Source: Evtepia sp. (GTDB lineage: Bacteria; Bacillota; Clostridia; Oscillospirales; Oscillospiraceae). From it: 7,930 nucleotides of DNA. Under the pieces are notes generated by a model. The model was not told the origin of the DNA. It ran no database searches and saw nothing but the letters and a program-made list of their open reading frames with translations. A program made the translations under genes and the position numbers. Location of the stretch: positions 1-7,930 of the forward strand of contig JAQSXW010000032.1 of the NCBI GenBank assembly GCA_029256465.1, in the 5' to 3' direction. Shown here in pieces: positions 6,589 through 7,930 of the stretch. The stretch's first letter is position 1. The number at the start of each line of letters is the position of its first letter.

Positions 6589-7536
6589 ATGACTTATCAA
6601 TTGCAGGAAATCAATGAAGCCGTTCTGAGCGATGCAAAGGGTTTTTTGGCAGATTGTGATGAGCACTATCAAGATCGGATCAACAATGCAGCGGAAGTGA
6701 TTTTGAACAACATGAGCCGTAGTCAGATCGTACTGCTGTCCGGCCCTTCCAGCTCAGGGAAAACCACAACTGCGATGAAGATAGAGCAGGAACTCCGGCG
6801 GCGGGGTATCTCAACCAAAACCATTTCCATGGATAACTATTTCCGCCCGCTAGACCTTCAAAATGCGCCTCGTAATGAGAACGGTGAGGTGGATTATGAA
6901 TCCCCCTCCTACATGGACATGAATTTGCTTCTGGAACATTTTTCCTTATTGGAAGCAGGCAAAGAAATTCTCGTTCCCAAGTTCGATTTTGCCAATCAGA
7001 GACGAAATGAGAGTTTGGCCTATCCCCTGCGTCTGTCAAAGAATGAGATTGCCATCTTCGAAGGAATTCATGCGCTCAATGATGACATCGCCGGGCGATA
7101 TCAAGATGCCATCGGCATTTACCTTTCCGCGCGCTCTAGCGTGATGGATGGCGATGATCTGCGATTCAAGTCCACTTGGATGCGCCTCACTCGTCGAGTC
7201 GTTCGCGACCATCAATTCCGCGGCACTGGGGTGGCAGAGACTTTGAACATGTGGGCCAACGTCCGCCGCGGCGAAAAACTCTATATTGATCCTTTTAAAG
7301 ATCGTGCCAAAATTACAATTGATTCCTCTTTCCCTTATGAGGTTTCCGTGATGAAGGCTTTTGCCAAACCACTCTTGGATTCTGTTTTTCAGGAAGTCCC
7401 GGAAACTACCCCCGGTCGAGATGAGCTCTTGTCCCTTATCAATGCTTTTTCCGATTTTGAACCAATTAACCCCAGCTTGGTTCATCCTGATGCACTCCTC
7501 CGCGAGTTCATTGGTGGAGGAAGTTATCACTATTAG
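6589..7536 (+). CDS. Uridine kinase / phosphoribulokinase-family nucleoside kinase
   Basis: P-loop kinase of the uridine kinase/PRK group, predicted to phosphorylate a nucleoside with NTP in the cytosol. The 315-residue product has Walker A GPSSSGKTT (52-60), SMDNYFRP (80-87) in the position of the family's base/sugar-contacting acidic motif, PKFDF (130-134), and EGIHALN (158-164). A lid-like RLTRRVVRDHQFRG (199-212) and TLNMWANVRRGEKLYIDPF (218-236) follow. These last motifs resemble the kinase half of the longer Firmicute 'nucleoside kinase' proteins, which carry TGS and ThrRS-like domains in front; here only about 45 residues precede the P-loop. The start at 6589 has a strong GAGGAGGA (6575-6582) six bases upstream, so the short form is likely genuine. 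It lies 25 bases after hemZ and 20 bases before the next gene. Substrate unknown; I do not call it udk. Confidence 0.9.
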   Translation: MTYQLQEINEAVLSDAKGFLADCDEHYQDRINNAAEVILNNMSRSQIVLLSGPSSSGKTTTAMKIEQELRRRGISTKTISMDNYFRPLDLQNAPRNENGEVDYESPSYMDMNLLLEHFSLLEAGKEILVPKFDFANQRRNESLAYPLRLSKNEIAIFEGIHALNDDIAGRYQDAIGIYLSARSSVMDGDDLRFKSTWMRLTRRVVRDHQFRGTGVAETLNMWANVRRGEKLYIDPFKDRAKITIDSSFPYEVSVMKAFAKPLLDSVFQEVPETTPGRDELLSLINAFSDFEPINPSLVHPDALLREFIGGGSYHY

Positions 7537-7556
7537 TAAAGAAAGGAAACTTTGTC

Positions 7557-7930
7557 ATGCCTGAAACACCCGAAAGCTGTTCCCATGATTGTTCTACCTG
7601 TGGGGCATCCTGTGCTCAACAGGATCCAAAAAGCTTACTTGCACCTGCTAATCCATTGTCCCGTATCAAAAAGGTAATTGCCATCATGAGCGGGAAGGGT
7701 GGCGTAGGAAAAAGTTCTGTCACTGCTGCCTTAGCCACCTCCATGTCCAAACTAGGCTACCGTGTGGGCGTCCTAGACGGGGATATCACCGGTCCCTCCA
7801 TCCCACAGGCATTCGGCATACACAGCAAGGCCGGAGGCTCAGAGCGCGGACTCATCCCTGAGTACAGCGATGGCGGAGTTGCCATCATGTCTCTGAATCT
7901 GCTATTAAACCACGAAACTGATCCCGTCAT
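7557..7930 (+). CDS. mrp: Mrp/NBP35 family P-loop ATPase, Fe-S carrier (3' end beyond window)
   Basis: The first 124 codons of an Mrp/NBP35-type ATPase, cut by the window end. These proteins bind and pass on Fe-S clusters, or act in related maturation, as dimers. The N-terminus has four cysteines, C8-x3-C12-x2-C15-x3-C19, like the ferredoxin-like N-terminal cluster motif of NBP35-type members. After a linker comes KKVIAIMSGKGGVGKSS (38-54) with the deviant Walker A GKGGVGKS (46-53) of the MinD/Mrp class. VGVLDGDITGPSIPQAFG (70-87) with the conserved D74 follows; the DxDxxGPS pattern is diagnostic of Mrp. The start at 7557 has AAAGGA (7542-7547) nine bases upstream and lies 20 bases after the kinase stop, so it is probably the fifth gene of the dtd operon. 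The expected C-terminal CxxC cannot be seen. The family is clear; the client protein is unknown. Confidence 0.93.
   Translation, partial: MPETPESCSHDCSTCGASCAQQDPKSLLAPANPLSRIKKVIAIMSGKGGVGKSSVTAALATSMSKLGYRVGVLDGDITGPSIPQAFGIHSKAGGSERGLIPEYSDGGVAIMSLNLLLNHETDPV

Noticed and set aside
7036..7530. 164-codon open frame on the minus strand opposite the nucleoside kinase
   Set aside because: It lies wholly within a gene whose family motifs are clear, has no recognisable domain and no SD; it is a shadow of the kinase codon pattern.

Overview
The window reads as chromosomal DNA of an endospore-forming Firmicute, most likely an anaerobic Clostridia member with mid-range GC. The evidence is a complete three-gene GerA-type germinant receptor operon, a forespore-type promoter in front of it, a HemZ-type radical SAM protein and an NBP35/Mrp ATPase with a cysteine-rich N-terminus. 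Family-level placement (for example Oscillospirales) is a guess. No IS element, phage gene, CRISPR array, tRNA or rRNA is visible, and no frame looks broken.

Left half, minus strand (3796 down to 79): a receptor operon in the order gerA - gerC - gerB. GerA is the large membrane subunit, GerC a lipoprotein with a clear lipobox, and GerB a ten-segment APC-fold transporter-like subunit. gerA and gerC overlap by ATGA; gerC and gerB are 14 bases apart. A GCATA-N17-CATACTA promoter (3847 to 3819) fits sigma-G, so the operon is probably made in the forespore and the complex placed in the inner spore membrane. After the gerB stop the last 78 bases hold an SD-like stretch and an open minus-strand frame that runs off the edge. 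No good terminator is visible there.

Middle (3797-4003): a divergent control region. The sigma-G-like promoter fires left and a strong extended -10 vegetative promoter (TTGACG-N18-TATACT, 3893-3922) fires right.

Right half, plus strand (4004 to the edge): a tightly packed housekeeping operon. It holds dtd (D-aminoacyl-tRNA deacylase), a glyoxalase-II-like metallo-beta-lactamase hydrolase, hemZ (radical SAM, ATGA-coupled to the hydrolase), a uridine-kinase/PRK-family nucleoside kinase and the 5' part of an Mrp/NBP35 P-loop ATPase cut by the window end. Gaps are 35, -4, 25 and 20 bases with no terminator between genes. The co-transcribed set mixes translation quality control, metabolite hydrolysis and Fe-S/radical chemistry; any functional link beyond co-expression is inference.

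I did not find a previously undescribed system. The best points for a second look are the back-to-back sporulation/vegetative promoters, the A-C-B receptor order, the kinase lacking the usual long N-terminal extension, and the open frame after gerB.
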